A DNA stretch of 32,995 nt from Pseudomonadota bacterium (GCA_018261735.1 JAGTRM010000039.1:1-32995), one strand, 5' to 3'. Positions 1-8,619 are shown, numbered from the stretch's first letter. Program-made: numbers and translations. Notes: generated by a model from the letters alone, not told the origin.

Positions 1-114
1 GCGCAGGAAGTTGCCTTCGCCGATCTGCAGGATGTTGATCGGGCCGGTCGGGATCGGGGCGTGGGCGACTTGGAACGTGCCGGCGGCAAGCGTTTCACGG
101 TTCAGCGGTTGCAT
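1..114 (-). CDS. uxaB: Tagaturonate reductase (altronate oxidoreductase), N-terminal fragment
   Basis: Only the first 38 codons lie in the window; the rest runs off the left edge. The fragment ends in INILQIGEGNFLR. This matches the IxFGEGNFLR signature at the N-terminal nucleotide-binding strand of tagaturonate reductase and related long-chain mannitol dehydrogenases. The family reduces tagaturonate to altronate with NADH in galacturonate breakdown. The ATG has a good Shine-Dalgarno (GAGGAG, about 8 bases upstream). The gene follows kdgK on the same strand and fits a hexuronate pathway, because its product is converted to 2-keto-3-deoxygluconate, the KdgK substrate. A fructuronate reductase or mannitol dehydrogenase cannot be excluded from so short a piece. 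The neighbourhood favours a hexuronate enzyme. Confidence 0.72.
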   Translation of the reverse strand, partial: MQPLNRETLAAGTFQVAHAPIPTGPINILQIGEGNFLR

Positions 115-146
115 TGGGGTTCTCCTCAAAACGTATCAATGCGTTG

Positions 147-178
147 AAAAAAGACCGGGCGGCGCAATACCCCCGGTC
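147..178 (-). terminator. Intrinsic terminator between kdgK and uxaB
   Basis: On the minus strand a perfect 7-bp stem (GACCGGG/CCCGGTC, 12-base loop) is followed at once by six T. It lies after the kdgK stop and only about 33 bases before the uxaB start. That leaves little room for a second promoter, so it may act as a partial terminator or attenuator that sets uxaB expression below kdgK. Confidence 0.68.
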
Positions 179-204
179 AAATGAAATTCTAAGTAGCGGT
201 TACA

Positions 205-1143
205 TCACAGCAAATCGGCGGGCATCGCGTCGCGCGGAATGATCGCCCCCGGGTACTGGATCACCACCGAAGCCATACGCGCCCCGCTTCTTGCTGATGC
301 TTCCGGATCACTCCCGGTCAGGCGAGCCGACAAGTACCCCGCTGCGAAGGAATCTCCAGCCGCAGTGGTATCCACAACCTTGTCCACCTTGCATGCCGGC
401 ACGTACATCGGATCAGCCCCGGCAACGCGGATAATGGCAGGTTCGGCACCGCGCTTGATCACCACCTCGGGGGTTGGTAGTGCAAATGCACGCTCCAGTG
501 CCTTGGACTCATCCGTAATCCCGAACAGGGCCATCTCATCATCCAGCGTGATCATCGCAATATCTGCCATTTCATAGGCATGTGCGTACCACGCACGAGC
601 TTCCACGGTAACCGGCCACAGGCGCGAACGGTAGTTATTGTCATAAATGACCTTGCCACCGCGCTCACGCAAACGCATCGCAGCACTGAACAGGCGATCT
701 CGTGCCGCTGCATCAAGAATTGCCAGGCTGATGCCACTGAAATACAAGGCATCAATATCATCCAGCTGTTCTTCCAAAGGGCTGACCGCAGCGTTGAAAT
801 AGGCCTTGGCCGCGCTCATGTCACGCCAGTAATGAAAGGTGCGCTCACCGGTTTCATCAACCTGGATCGTGTACAGGCCGGGCATGCGCCCTTGCTCACG
901 CTTGATCAGGCTGGTATCGATCCCTTCGGACTCCCAAGCCTTGACCATGGCATCACTGAACGGGTCGATCCCCAAATCAGTGGCATAGGACACTTGCACA
1001 CCCTTGTGGCTGGCAAGGCGGGAGAGATAAACCGCCGTATTCAGCGTATCCCCACCAAACGCTTGTTGCATCGTGCCAAACATCTGGCCACGCAGTTCGA
1101 TCATGCATTCGCCCAGAAGGGCAATTCGGCAAACTCGCTTCAT
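205..1143 (-). CDS. kdgK: 2-keto-3-deoxygluconate kinase (PfkB family)
   Basis: A 312-residue sugar kinase of the PfkB/ribokinase family, close to the usual 309-residue KdgK length. It should phosphorylate 2-keto-3-deoxygluconate with ATP in the cytosol, giving KDPG for the Entner-Doudoroff aldolase. The N-terminal GECMIEL strand and GGDTLNTAVYLSRL segment bind the sugar. The C-terminal PfkB signature DTTAAGDSFAAGY starts near residue 258 and carries the catalytic Asp near 264. The kinase lies between a KdgR-type regulator upstream and a tagaturonate reductase gene downstream on the same strand, which fixes the substrate better than sequence alone. The Shine-Dalgarno is weak (AGGG about 10 bases upstream), but the ATG fits the family N-terminus. 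Another ketogluconate kinase is the main alternative. Confidence 0.87.
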   Translation of the reverse strand: MKRVCRIALLGECMIELRGQMFGTMQQAFGGDTLNTAVYLSRLASHKGVQVSYATDLGIDPFSDAMVKAWESEGIDTSLIKREQGRMPGLYTIQVDETGERTFHYWRDMSAAKAYFNAAVSPLEEQLDDIDALYFSGISLAILDAAARDRLFSAAMRLRERGGKVIYDNNYRSRLWPVTVEARAWYAHAYEMADIAMITLDDEMALFGITDESKALERAFALPTPEVVIKRGAEPAIIRVAGADPMYVPACKVDKVVDTTAAGDSFAAGYLSARLTGSDPEASARSGARMASVVIQYPGAIIPRDAMPADLL

Positions 1144-1194
1144 TTCGTAAAAACCCTGCTCTGTGAGACGCCCGTGGGCGCCGGCATTAATACA

Positions 1195-1218
1195 ACCGGA
1201 GCAGAGAATAACTCCGGT
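1195..1218 (-). other. Hairpin after kdgR stop
   Basis: A perfect 7-bp inverted repeat (ACCGGAG/CTCCGGT) with a 10-base loop lies directly downstream of the kdgR stop codon and upstream of kdgK. No T-run follows on the minus strand, so it is not a standard intrinsic terminator. It could be an mRNA-stabilising or processing hairpin. Confidence 0.35.
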
Positions 1219-1221
1219 CCG

Positions 1222-2148
1222 TCAGAAGGGATAATCGGTGCAGCCCAGCTGGCCGGATATGTCACGGGCAGCTTGATGCAGCATGGATATGTACTCTCCC
1301 TGGCGAACCGGATTGTATCCGAATACTGGTAAGGCCATACTTAGACCAGCGACAACATTATGCAAATAATCGAGCACTGGAACCGCCAAACAACACAAAT
1401 TCTGGTCAAATTCCTGCATATCGAGCGCAAAACCCTGTTGACGGACTCGCTCAATATCTGCCCGGAGACTGATTTCGGTCCGGTGCGTAGCAGGCTGAAC
1501 TGGTCTGATTTGCAGACCAGATATAAGCGTATCAGAAATTTCTGCGGGAGTGAATGCCAAAAGCACTTTTCCGACAGCCGAACAGTAAGCCGGAATCCGC
1601 TGCCCGATCCGGAAACCGAAATTGAGAACCCCGGGCGAATCCACTTTATGGATGTAGACCACTTCGCCATCCACCAGCACGCCCATGTGAAGGGCCTCTT
1701 GGCACCGGGAAGAGAGCAACCGCATCTGCAGATCGGCGATTCTGAGCAGATCAGGAAACGCAAGGGCTTTGCTTCCCAGTTCATGAAGCCGCATCGTCAA
1801 TCCATAGTGCTCGCTTTCTTGCTCCTGATGCACATAGCCCAAGGTTTTCATGGTCTGCAGGAACCGGTAAACGGTTGCTTTTGGCATTGCCAGGCGTTGG
1901 GACAATTCAGAAACCCCAATTGCGCGCTGATCAGCCAGTGCCTGCAAAATTCCGAACACCTTGAGTACCGCAGCAACAGATTCGGGTTGGCGCGAATCTT
2001 CGAGCAGTTCGTCGGCGGGCGCATCGGACTGCTTCACCACCGCCTGCGATCTATCCAATACCAATGAATTAAGACCGTGGCGCTTTCGCACCTCCGTTAA
2101 ATCACGCCCCTTGTTTGAAACGCCGTTTTCAGCCACCAGAAAAGCCAT
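1222..2148 (-). CDS. kdgR: IclR-family transcriptional regulator KdgR
   Basis: A 308-residue IclR-family regulator resembling enterobacterial KdgR along its length. The stretch QPESVAAVLKVFGILQAL near residue 55 and TVYRFLQTMKTLGYV near 92 form the winged helix, and the C-terminus ends in the same DYPF. KdgR proteins repress pectin and hexuronate genes and release DNA on binding 2-keto-3-deoxygluconate through the C-terminal effector domain (about 125-300). The neighbouring kdgK and uxaB are classic targets, so local control is likely. The protein is about 45 residues longer at the N-terminus than the 263-residue E. coli protein. This may be a real low-complexity tail or a start placed too far upstream. 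Only a weak Shine-Dalgarno-like AGGGA precedes the ATG at 2148. Confidence 0.85.
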   Translation of the reverse strand: MAFLVAENGVSNKGRDLTEVRKRHGLNSLVLDRSQAVVKQSDAPADELLEDSRQPESVAAVLKVFGILQALADQRAIGVSELSQRLAMPKATVYRFLQTMKTLGYVHQEQESEHYGLTMRLHELGSKALAFPDLLRIADLQMRLLSSRCQEALHMGVLVDGEVVYIHKVDSPGVLNFGFRIGQRIPAYCSAVGKVLLAFTPAEISDTLISGLQIRPVQPATHRTEISLRADIERVRQQGFALDMQEFDQNLCCLAVPVLDYLHNVVAGLSMALPVFGYNPVRQGEYISMLHQAARDISGQLGCTDYPF

Positions 2149-2232
2149 TCTAATCCCTGCCTGTATTCAACAAACCCACGCCACGAGGCAATCCGCCCCC
2201 CGTTTTCGACCCACAAGCCGCAGTGGCTTAAT

Positions 2233-2241
2233 GGTCCGACC
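2233..2241. promoter_or_regulatory. Candidate GntR/FadR-type operator upstream of kdgR
   Basis: GGTC-C-GACC is a perfect 9-bp palindrome within TGGTCCGACCT, about 85 bases before the kdgR start. The FCD (FadR-type) GntR family commonly binds TGGTNNNACCA or GTCNGAC cores. The neighbouring GntR regulator is therefore a plausible ligand, but this is inference from one site. Confidence 0.4.
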
Positions 2242-2310
2242 TCTAGGGATTGCAGAATAACGGGTTCACGAGAAGGGGTAAAGAATTGTCCGCCAACAAG
2301 CGGCACCAAT

Positions 2311-2336
2311 AAAAACAGGGGGCTTAAAGCCCCCTG
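2311..2336 (-). terminator. Intrinsic terminator of the GntR regulator gene
   Basis: On the minus strand an 8-bp GC-rich stem (CAGGGGGC/GCCCCCTG, extendable by A-T pairs, loop about 5 bases) is followed by five T. It starts 27 bases after the regulator stop codon and separates this gene from kdgR. Confidence 0.88.
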
Positions 2337-2363
2337 CTGTCGGAAACAAATGAATCAATCGTA

Positions 2364-3074
2364 TTACACGCTAAAACGTTTAATGACGTGGGACTGATGC
2401 ATTTTCATGGCTTCACGTGCGGCATCGGCATCGCCAGCTCGAATCGCCTCAAACACGGCCCGATGATCTTCCACCGTTTGCACCTTGAGATCACGCTTGC
2501 TGAAATGCTTCTCCGCCCTGCGAAAAATCGGAGAAAAGCGACGCTTTCTCAACCCTTCAACCAGCTCGACCAGCACATAATTACCGGTCGCCTCTGCAAT
2601 GCGCATATGAAAAAGCCAATCCGCTTCCGAGAGCGCTTCTTCATTCAAGGGCAGAGGGGCATTGACGATCTCATCCATGCGCTTGACCGTTTCTTCGATA
2701 CCTGCAAGCTGGGCGGGCGTTGCATTCTTGGCTGCGATGGCAGCCACTTCCCCTTCAAGGAGTGAGCGCGCACCAATCAACTGAAACGGGCTGTCATAAT
2801 CCTGATCTTCTTCATCATCGAGAACACCATGCCCCTGCCCGGCATTGGGCGAAAGAACCATTACCCCGTTACCGACACGTATTTCAACCAGGCCAGAAAC
2901 TTCCAGAGCGATCAACGCTTCACGCACCGAGGACCTGCTCACACCCAACTGATGGGCAAGATCCCTCTCCGAAGGCAAGTAAGTTCCAGGGACGAACTCA
3001 CCACTCTTGATATGACTGGCAATCAAATCGGCGATCTGTTTGTAGAGGCGCTTCGGCTGAAGGGTTGGCAACAT
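2364..3074 (-). CDS. GntR-family regulator, FadR/FCD subfamily (ExuR/UxuR-like)
   Basis: A 236-residue DNA-binding regulator. The N-terminal GntR winged helix spans about residues 9-75, with LPSERDLAHQLGVSRSSVREAL as its recognition segment. An acidic linker follows near 85-95, and the C-terminal FCD helical bundle carries the metal-site histidines in FHMRIAEATGN and EDHRAVFEAI. Within the FCD family it most resembles hexuronate regulators (ExuR/UxuR) and related acid-sensing proteins. Its position beside kdgR, kdgK and uxaB supports a hexuronate signal. I chose the ATG at 3074 over a start ten codons upstream. It has AGGAAAA about 8 bases ahead and gives the usual LPTLQPKRLYKQIAD beginning. 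Its own terminator follows. The exact ligand cannot be read from sequence. Confidence 0.82.
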   Translation of the reverse strand: MLPTLQPKRLYKQIADLIASHIKSGEFVPGTYLPSERDLAHQLGVSRSSVREALIALEVSGLVEIRVGNGVMVLSPNAGQGHGVLDDEEDQDYDSPFQLIGARSLLEGEVAAIAAKNATPAQLAGIEETVKRMDEIVNAPLPLNEEALSEADWLFHMRIAEATGNYVLVELVEGLRKRRFSPIFRRAEKHFSKRDLKVQTVEDHRAVFEAIRAGDADAAREAMKMHQSHVIKRFSV

Positions 3075-3237
3075 AATGATTTTCCTGTTTATTTCGACCA
3101 GCAAATCCGCTGGAAATTCTTAATCTCGGCTAATGCCAATCGAAGCGGCAGGTACATGCTGCAATCACAAGCCGCCCCGCCCGGATACCCGGCATCCAAT
3201 CTGCGTATTTTACATCACAGCACGCCTTTCATTCCCA

Positions 3238-4371
3238 TCAATCAAGGGTTCGCCGAAAGCGCTTGAGCCCAATGCCCATAACTATCAACATGAACAGTAA
3301 AAGCGGCCAAAAATTCGACCAGACTTCGTTTAAACCGTTCCCCTTCAACATCACGCCTCGGCTGATCCGCATAAAGTGGGTCAGTGGAAGCACTTCTCCT
3401 ATCATCTGCGCCCATCGTGGCATGCCCCGGAACGGAAACATGAAGCCGGAGAGCAACATGGAGGGGAGGAAAAAGAAGAAGGTCATCTGCAACGCCTGCA
3501 TCTGATTGCGCGCCACACTGGAAATCGTGATCCCCACCACCAGATTGGCGGCAATAAAGACCAGCACGACGACCGCCAACAAACCAAGCCCCCCCACGAA
3601 AGGCACATCAAACAACCACCGGGCCGCAATCAGGATCAATAGCGTGGAAGCCAGCCCCATCAGGATATAGGGCACGATCTTGCCGATCATCACCTCTAGC
3701 GGACGCACCGGGGTTGCCAGCAGGTTTTCCATCGTTCCGCGCTCAACTTCGCGCGTTAGCCCCAAAGCCGTGGACATGATCATGGTCATGGTCAGAATCA
3801 CCCCCATCAGACCGGGAACCACGTTGTACTGAGACAGTCCTTCCGGGTTGTAGCGTCGATGAATAACCAGATCCACCGGCGCTTCCGGCCCGTTCAGCCC
3901 GGCCAACGTCCCGGTCAGATCATTGCGCAGCAAACTGCCTGCGATCTGCTGGATTGCCGCGATGGCATTGCCAGTGGCCGCAGGGTCTGAAGCATCGGCT
4001 TCAATCAACAACTGCGACCTCTCGCCACGCAGCACCTTGCGTGAAAAATCAGGCGGAATCGTTAAAACAAACTGCGCCTCGCCCCGCGCCAACAATTCGT
4101 CCGCGGTGCGATCACTGGTCGAAGTGCTGGTTACATCGAAATAGCCCGTATTGATCAACGCCTGCACCACGCTGCGTGCAAAGGGGCTCTGTTCATGCGC
4201 AACCACCACGGTCGGCAAGTGCTTGGGATCGCCATTAATGGCATAACCGAACAGCATCAACTGCATCAACGGCACGCCGACCAACATGGCAAAGGTCAGC
4301 CGGTCGCGCCGGATCTGGATGAATTCCTTCTTCACGACCGCCCACAGCCGGATCACGCTAAAACCATTCAT
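3238..4371 (-). CDS. ABC-2 type exporter permease
   Basis: A 377-residue inner-membrane permease of the ABC-2/YhhJ-YbhR type. One N-terminal membrane helix (about residues 24-45, MLVGVPLMQLMLFGYAIN) is followed by a large periplasmic domain to about 165. Five more helices follow, including VIIxxMTMIMSTALGLTREVERGTMENLLATPVRP, the usual E-R-GT-E-LL-TP motif. The gene is the last of three in the order adaptor, ATPase, permease, with a 40-base gap to the ATPase gene. The family exports drugs or lipophilic compounds. The ATG at 4371 has GAGGTGG about 6 bases ahead and is preferred to the GTG three codons upstream. YbhGFSR-type systems have two permeases; only one is seen here. Confidence 0.85.
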   Translation of the reverse strand: MNGFSVIRLWAVVKKEFIQIRRDRLTFAMLVGVPLMQLMLFGYAINGDPKHLPTVVVAHEQSPFARSVVQALINTGYFDVTSTSTSDRTADELLARGEAQFVLTIPPDFSRKVLRGERSQLLIEADASDPAATGNAIAAIQQIAGSLLRNDLTGTLAGLNGPEAPVDLVIHRRYNPEGLSQYNVVPGLMGVILTMTMIMSTALGLTREVERGTMENLLATPVRPLEVMIGKIVPYILMGLASTLLILIAARWLFDVPFVGGLGLLAVVVLVFIAANLVVGITISSVARNQMQALQMTFFFFLPSMLLSGFMFPFRGMPRWAQMIGEVLPLTHFMRISRGVMLKGNGLNEVWSNFWPLLLFMLIVMGIGLKRFRRTLD

Positions 4372-4411
4372 ACCGACCACCTCGCCCCGCCTTGATGAAA
4401 CAAGCAGATCC

Positions 4412-5341
4412 TCACTTGAAGTTATCCTGCGCTTTGCCCATCAGCTGAATGAACAAATCCTCCAGCTGCGGTTTGCCCGGTATCCATTGCTGGGCCTGGT
4501 TCAATCGAAACGGGGCGATTGCAGCATCCAGTTCCGGCTCACTTTCTCCACTGACATGCAGCGTATTGCCAAAGCGCGTCACCATGCTCACCCCTACCCG
4601 GCCATGCAGGGCATCCGCCAGCTGATTGAGTTCCTCGCCGGTTACACGCCAGGTTACAAAACCGCTGTTTTCCACCAACTCTTTCGGCGTACCCAGTGCC
4701 ATCAAGCGGCCGTAGGCGATATAACCCAGGCGATGGCAGCGCTCCGCTTCGTCCATGTAATGGGTCGACACCAGAACCGTAATACCTGCGGCGGCGAGTT
4801 TATGGATTTCCTCCCAAAAATCGCGCCGCGCTTTCGGGTCGACCCCGGCCGTGGGTTCATCCAGCAGCAACAACCGGGGTTCATGCAGCATGCACGCAGC
4901 GAGCGCCAGACGCTGCTTCCAGCCGCCGGAAAGCCCGCCGGCCAACTGATGCTGCCGCGCCTGCAGACCCAACCGCTCCAGCGATGCATCAACCCGCTGC
5001 CGACGTTGGTCCATTTGGTAGATTTGCGCGATGAAATCAAGGTTTTCGCGAATGCTCAGGTCTTCGTACAGGCCAAAGCGCTGCGTCATGTAACCCACTT
5101 CGCGCTTGATGGCCTGCGCCTCGCGCAAGATGTCGTAACCTAAGGTATGGCCGGTGCCACCATCGGGCGTGAGCAGACCGCACATCATGCGGATCGTGGT
5201 GGTTTTGCCGCTGCCATTGGGACCCAGAAACCCAAACACTTCGCCGCGCCGAACCTGCATGGAAAGCGCATCGACAACGGCCTTGTCGCCATAGCGCTTG
5301 GTCAAGTCCTGCACATCAACGGCGAACTCGGCATCACTCAC
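4412..5341 (-). CDS. ABC exporter ATP-binding protein (CcmA/YbhF type)
   Basis: A 309-residue ABC ATPase with one nucleotide-binding domain. It shows Walker A GPNGSGKT (about residues 40-47), the Q-loop in GYMTQRFGLYEDL, the signature LSGGWKQR (137-144), Walker B LLLLDEP (157-163) and the switch histidine in VLVSTHYMDEAE. The tail after about 225 is the usual DUF4162-like C-terminal extension of drug-efflux ATPases. It powers the adjacent ABC-2 permease. The GTG start overlaps the adaptor gene stop by four bases (GTGA), so translation is probably coupled. It differs from the long YhiH/RbbA and YbhF proteins in having a single ATPase domain. Confidence 0.88.
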   Translation of the reverse strand: MSDAEFAVDVQDLTKRYGDKAVVDALSMQVRRGEVFGFLGPNGSGKTTTIRMMCGLLTPDGGTGHTLGYDILREAQAIKREVGYMTQRFGLYEDLSIRENLDFIAQIYQMDQRRQRVDASLERLGLQARQHQLAGGLSGGWKQRLALAACMLHEPRLLLLDEPTAGVDPKARRDFWEEIHKLAAAGITVLVSTHYMDEAERCHRLGYIAYGRLMALGTPKELVENSGFVTWRVTGEELNQLADALHGRVGVSMVTRFGNTLHVSGESEPELDAAIAPFRLNQAQQWIPGKPQLEDLFIQLMGKAQDNFK

Positions 5342-6279
5342 GGTTGTGCGTCCAGCGAAATATCCACCGGCTGGCCGGGCGACAAGACTTGCCCCGATTC
5401 CGGGATAGCCTCGACCAAGAAAACCAGCTTGGCACGGTTTTCCTTGCTGTAAATGACTGGCGGAGTAAATTCGGCACTCTTGGCCACAAAACTGACTTTG
5501 GCCGAAAAAGCCTTGCAGCCATCACAACGGACCTGGATTTTTTTGCCTGCAGGAAATTGCACGAGCTTCGCTTGCGGCACAAAAAACCGCACCTTGATTG
5601 CCCCCGGCTCCTGCAGACTGACCACGGGATTGCCGGCTGCTACCCATTCGCCGACACGGTAAAGCGTATCGTCGACCCGCGCAGAAACGGGCGCACTGAC
5701 AACCTTCTGATCCAGACGCCACCGGCTTTGCGCCAATTGCGCCTGCGCCGCTGCCACATCGGCACCGGCCGCCACGCGGGCATCCTCCCGCGCTGCCAGC
5801 CTGGCCACCTTGAGCTGGGCTATCGCCTCGGCCAGCCGTGCCTGTTCGGCGCGCACCTTGGATTGCAAGGCATCCAGACTGGCTCCGCTGATAAAACCGG
5901 CACGCGCCAGCTCGCTTTGGCGTCGCAGATCGCTTTGCGCCAAGGCAAGGCTCGCTTGCGTTGCGGCCTGTTGCGCCTCCAGCACCGCGATCTCATCCTG
6001 GCGCTTGCCCTTGGCCAGATCGGCCGCCTGCGCTGTGCTTCGGCGCACGCGGGCTTGTGCTTCGTCAACCACGGCCTGCTCGCTGTCAGCCTCAAGCACG
6101 AAGAGCGGCGCACCTGTCTTGACTTCGGCTCCTTTACTGACCGAGAGCTGCACCAATCGCCCGGCGATCGGCGCGGCAACGCGGGTAAATTCAGCCTCGA
6201 TATAACCGGGCAATACCGGGTTTTTTACTTCGCCACACGCGGCAAGCAAACTTGCCAGCAGAACAATCAAGCGCCTCAT
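5338..6279 (-). CDS. HlyD-family membrane fusion protein, predicted lipoprotein
   Basis: A 313-residue periplasmic adaptor for the ABC exporter. A signal peptide ends in a lipobox, LLAAC, with the lipidated Cys at residue 15, so the protein is probably anchored to the inner membrane by lipid. Biotinyl-lipoyl-like halves (VAAPIAGRLVQLSVSKGAEV and VVSAPVSARVDDTLYRVGEWV) flank an Ala/Gln/Arg-rich coiled-coil hairpin (about 70-190). A beta-barrel region follows. YhiI and YbhG in E. coli have the same layout. The ATG at 6279 is preferred to a GTG two codons upstream because AGGG lies about 7 bases ahead and the signal peptide then starts with MRR. No outer-membrane channel gene is nearby. Confidence 0.84.
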   Translation of the reverse strand: MRRLIVLLASLLAACGEVKNPVLPGYIEAEFTRVAAPIAGRLVQLSVSKGAEVKTGAPLFVLEADSEQAVVDEAQARVRRSTAQAADLAKGKRQDEIAVLEAQQAATQASLALAQSDLRRQSELARAGFISGASLDALQSKVRAEQARLAEAIAQLKVARLAAREDARVAAGADVAAAQAQLAQSRWRLDQKVVSAPVSARVDDTLYRVGEWVAAGNPVVSLQEPGAIKVRFFVPQAKLVQFPAGKKIQVRCDGCKAFSAKVSFVAKSAEFTPPVIYSKENRAKLVFLVEAIPESGQVLSPGQPVDISLDAQP

Positions 6280-6316
6280 CACCACACCCTTTATCGTCAG
6301 CGGCTACCCGTCATAA

Positions 6317-6715
6317 TCAAGTATTCTTTCTTTCAAAGAAGTGTAGCTGGCGCCGCCACTTTTTGGTTGGCCGGCCACGCACGTCTGGATGATCGAACTG
6401 AGGCGCCAGTGTTTTTTCTTCGGCAACTCGGGCGCGTTTTTCGATGCTTTCCGGCGTTTCCTCGTAAAGCATTCGCGCCACTTCCGCCGGGCCACGCTTC
6501 TCTTCCAACCCCAGCACTGTGACTTCAAATTCGCCATGCGCGGCCTGGATACGCAGCATATCGCCCGGCTTCACCATTCGCGCCGGCTTGATCCGCTCAC
6601 CATTCAGATGCACGTGACCACCTTCGATAGCATCTGTCGCCATGGAGCGGGTCTTGAAAAAACGCGCGGCCCACAGCCATTTATCCAGCCGCACCTTGTC
6701 GAAAGATCCTGCCAT
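6317..6715 (-). CDS. hslR: Heat shock protein 15, ribosome-associated S4-domain RNA-binding protein
   Basis: A 132-residue basic protein of the Hsp15 family. An N-terminal S4 RNA-binding domain (about residues 7-65, VRLDKWLWAARFFKTRS then GGHVHLNGERIKPAR) is followed by a charged C-terminal tail. Hsp15 binds free 50S subunits that still carry a nascent chain and helps recycle stalled ribosomes. The length matches the E. coli protein (133). I chose the ATG at 6715 because GGGAGG lies about 9 bases ahead; the GTG at 6724 would overlap this site. The gene lies after the typA terminator and 37 bases before the ABC adaptor gene, so it may be co-transcribed with the exporter genes. Confidence 0.9.
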   Translation of the reverse strand: MAGSFDKVRLDKWLWAARFFKTRSMATDAIEGGHVHLNGERIKPARMVKPGDMLRIQAAHGEFEVTVLGLEEKRGPAEVARMLYEETPESIEKRARVAEEKTLAPQFDHPDVRGRPTKKWRRQLHFFERKNT

Positions 6716-6734
6716 GCCAGCCACCTCCCGATGT

Positions 6735-6760
6735 AAAAACTCCCCGGCCAGCGGGGAGTT
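6735..6760 (-). terminator. Intrinsic terminator of typA
   Basis: On the minus strand AACTCCCC pairs with GGGGAGTT across a 7-base loop and is followed by a run of T. It starts 13 bases after the typA stop codon and just precedes hslR, so hslR probably has its own promoter or depends on read-through. Confidence 0.85.
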
Positions 6761-6772
6761 GAATTGCGTTGC

Positions 6773-8587
6773 TTATTCAGCAGCCTTGTACGCTCTGCGG
6801 CGCTCATGCTCCAACAGAAAGCGCTTGCGGATACGAATATTGACCGGGGTGATTTCGACCAGTTCATCGTCGTCAATGAATTCTACGGCCGATTCCAGCG
6901 TGAGCTTGATCGGGGTGGTCAGGCGCACGGCTTCGTCGGTACCGGAAGCGCGCACGTTGGTCAGCTTCTTGCCCTTGATCGGGTTCACGACCAGATCGTT
7001 GTCGCGGCTATGGATGCCGATGATCATGCCTTCATACAGCTTGTCGCCCGGGCTGACAAACATGCGGCCGCGATCTTCGAGGTTCCACAGCGCGTAGGCC
7101 ACGGCTTCGCCGCCTTCTTGCGAAATCAGCACGCCATTGTGACGGCCAGGCATATCCGGCTTGACCGGTGCGTAGTCATCGAACACGTGGCTCATCAGGC
7201 CGGTGCCACGAGTCATGGTCATGAAGTCGCCCTGGAAGCCGATCAAGCCACGCGCCGGAATATGGTATTCCAGGCGGGTACGGCCCATGCCGTCGGATTC
7301 CATGTTGGTCAATTCGCCACGGCGACGACCCAGTTCTTCCATGACCGTGCCCTGATTGCTGTCTTCCAGGTCGATGGTCAGATTTTCATACGGCTCGCAC
7401 TTTTCACCGTTGATGGTTTTGTACACCACGCGCGGCTTGCCAACGGCCAGCTCGAAACCTTCGCGACGCATGGTTTCCAGCAGAATGGTCAGATGCAGCT
7501 CGCCCCGGCCGGAGACACGGAAAATATCGGTGTCTTCGGTATCTTCGACGCGCAAGGCCACGTTGGTCAGCAATTCCTTGGTCAGCCGGTCGCGGATCTG
7601 GCGGCTGGTGATGAACTTGCCTTCGGTGCCGGCCAGCGGTGATGTATTCACCATGAAATCCATGTTCAGCGTCGGCTCGTCGACGGTCAACATCGGCAGG
7701 CCGATGGGATTATCTTTGTCCGAAATGGTGAGGCCGATACCGATGTCGTCGATACCGGAAATGATGATGATGTCACCCGCTTCGGCCTGTTCAACCGGTA
7801 CGCGCTCCAAGCCCTGGAAGCCCAGCACCTGGTTGATGCGGCCCTGCGCCACCTGTTCTTCGTGGTTCATCACCACGACTTGCTGGCCCGGCTTGATGCG
7901 GCCGTTCAATACGCGACCAACGCCAAGACGGCCAGTATAGGTCGAGTAATCGAGCTGGGCGATTTGCAGCTGCAGCGGCGCTTCCGGATCACCGACCGGC
8001 GGTGCAACGTGGGAAAGGATCGTGTCGAACAGCGGGCGCATGTTGTCCGAAGTTTCGGAAGCATCGAGCATGGCATAACCGTTGAGCGCCGAGGCGTAGA
8101 CAATCGGGAAATCCAGCTGCTCATCAGTCGCGCCGAGCTTCACGAACAGATCGAAGGTGTGGTTGATCACCCAGTCCGGACGTGCGCCCGGGCGGTCGAT
8201 CTTGTTGATCACGACAATAGGCTTCAGACCCAGCGCCAGGGCTTTCTTGGTCACGAAGCGCGTTTGCGGCATCGGGCCTTCAACAGCATCAACCAGCAGC
8301 AATACGCTGTCGACCATGCCCAGCACACGTTCCACTTCGCCACCGAAATCGGCGTGACCCGGGGTGTCGACGATGTTGATATGCACGCCTTCGTATTCGA
8401 TGGCAGTATTCTTGGCCAGAATCGTAATGCCGCGCTCTTTTTCCAGGTCGTTGGAATCCATTACCCGCTCGTCAATCTGTTGATTGTCGCGGAAAGTGCC
8501 GGATTGGCGCAGAAGTTTGTCAACCAAGGTCGTTTTGCCGTGGTCAACGTGGGCAATAATGGCGATATTACGGATAGCGCGGGTCAT
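6773..8587 (-). CDS. typA: Ribosome-associated translational GTPase TypA/BipA
   Basis: A 604-residue translation-factor GTPase, close to the 607 of E. coli BipA. The G1 motif is AHVDHGKTT (residues 12-20), the switch II motif is DTPGHADF, and [10 protein letters not shown] provides G4. The EF-G-like domain II, a domain III with [20 protein letters not shown], the domain V equivalent, and the BipA-specific C-terminal domain (about 480-600, with NKLYEG-like [19 protein letters not shown]) follow in order. The protein binds the 70S/50S ribosome and supports subunit assembly and growth under cold or stress. The Shine-Dalgarno is weak, but [20 protein letters not shown] is the normal family beginning. 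A terminator follows and an extended -10 lies upstream. Confidence 0.98.
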   Translation of the reverse strand: MTRAIRNIAIIAHVDHGKTTLVDKLLRQSGTFRDNQQIDERVMDSNDLEKERGITILAKNTAIEYEGVHINIVDTPGHADFGGEVERVLGMVDSVLLLVDAVEGPMPQTRFVTKKALALGLKPIVVINKIDRPGARPDWVINHTFDLFVKLGATDEQLDFPIVYASALNGYAMLDASETSDNMRPLFDTILSHVAPPVGDPEAPLQLQIAQLDYSTYTGRLGVGRVLNGRIKPGQQVVVMNHEEQVAQGRINQVLGFQGLERVPVEQAEAGDIIIISGIDDIGIGLTISDKDNPIGLPMLTVDEPTLNMDFMVNTSPLAGTEGKFITSRQIRDRLTKELLTNVALRVEDTEDTDIFRVSGRGELHLTILLETMRREGFELAVGKPRVVYKTINGEKCEPYENLTIDLEDSNQGTVMEELGRRRGELTNMESDGMGRTRLEYHIPARGLIGFQGDFMTMTRGTGLMSHVFDDYAPVKPDMPGRHNGVLISQEGGEAVAYALWNLEDRGRMFVSPGDKLYEGMIIGIHSRDNDLVVNPIKGKKLTNVRASGTDEAVRLTTPIKLTLESAVEFIDDDELVEITPVNIRIRKRFLLEHERRRAYKAAE

Positions 8588-8619
8588 GGATCGATTCTAA
8601 GGACTTTGGGAAACCGTGG

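Noticed and set aside
1360..2067. Long plus-strand open frame inside kdgR
   Set aside because: It lies fully opposite a clear IclR regulator and its translation has no recognisable domain.
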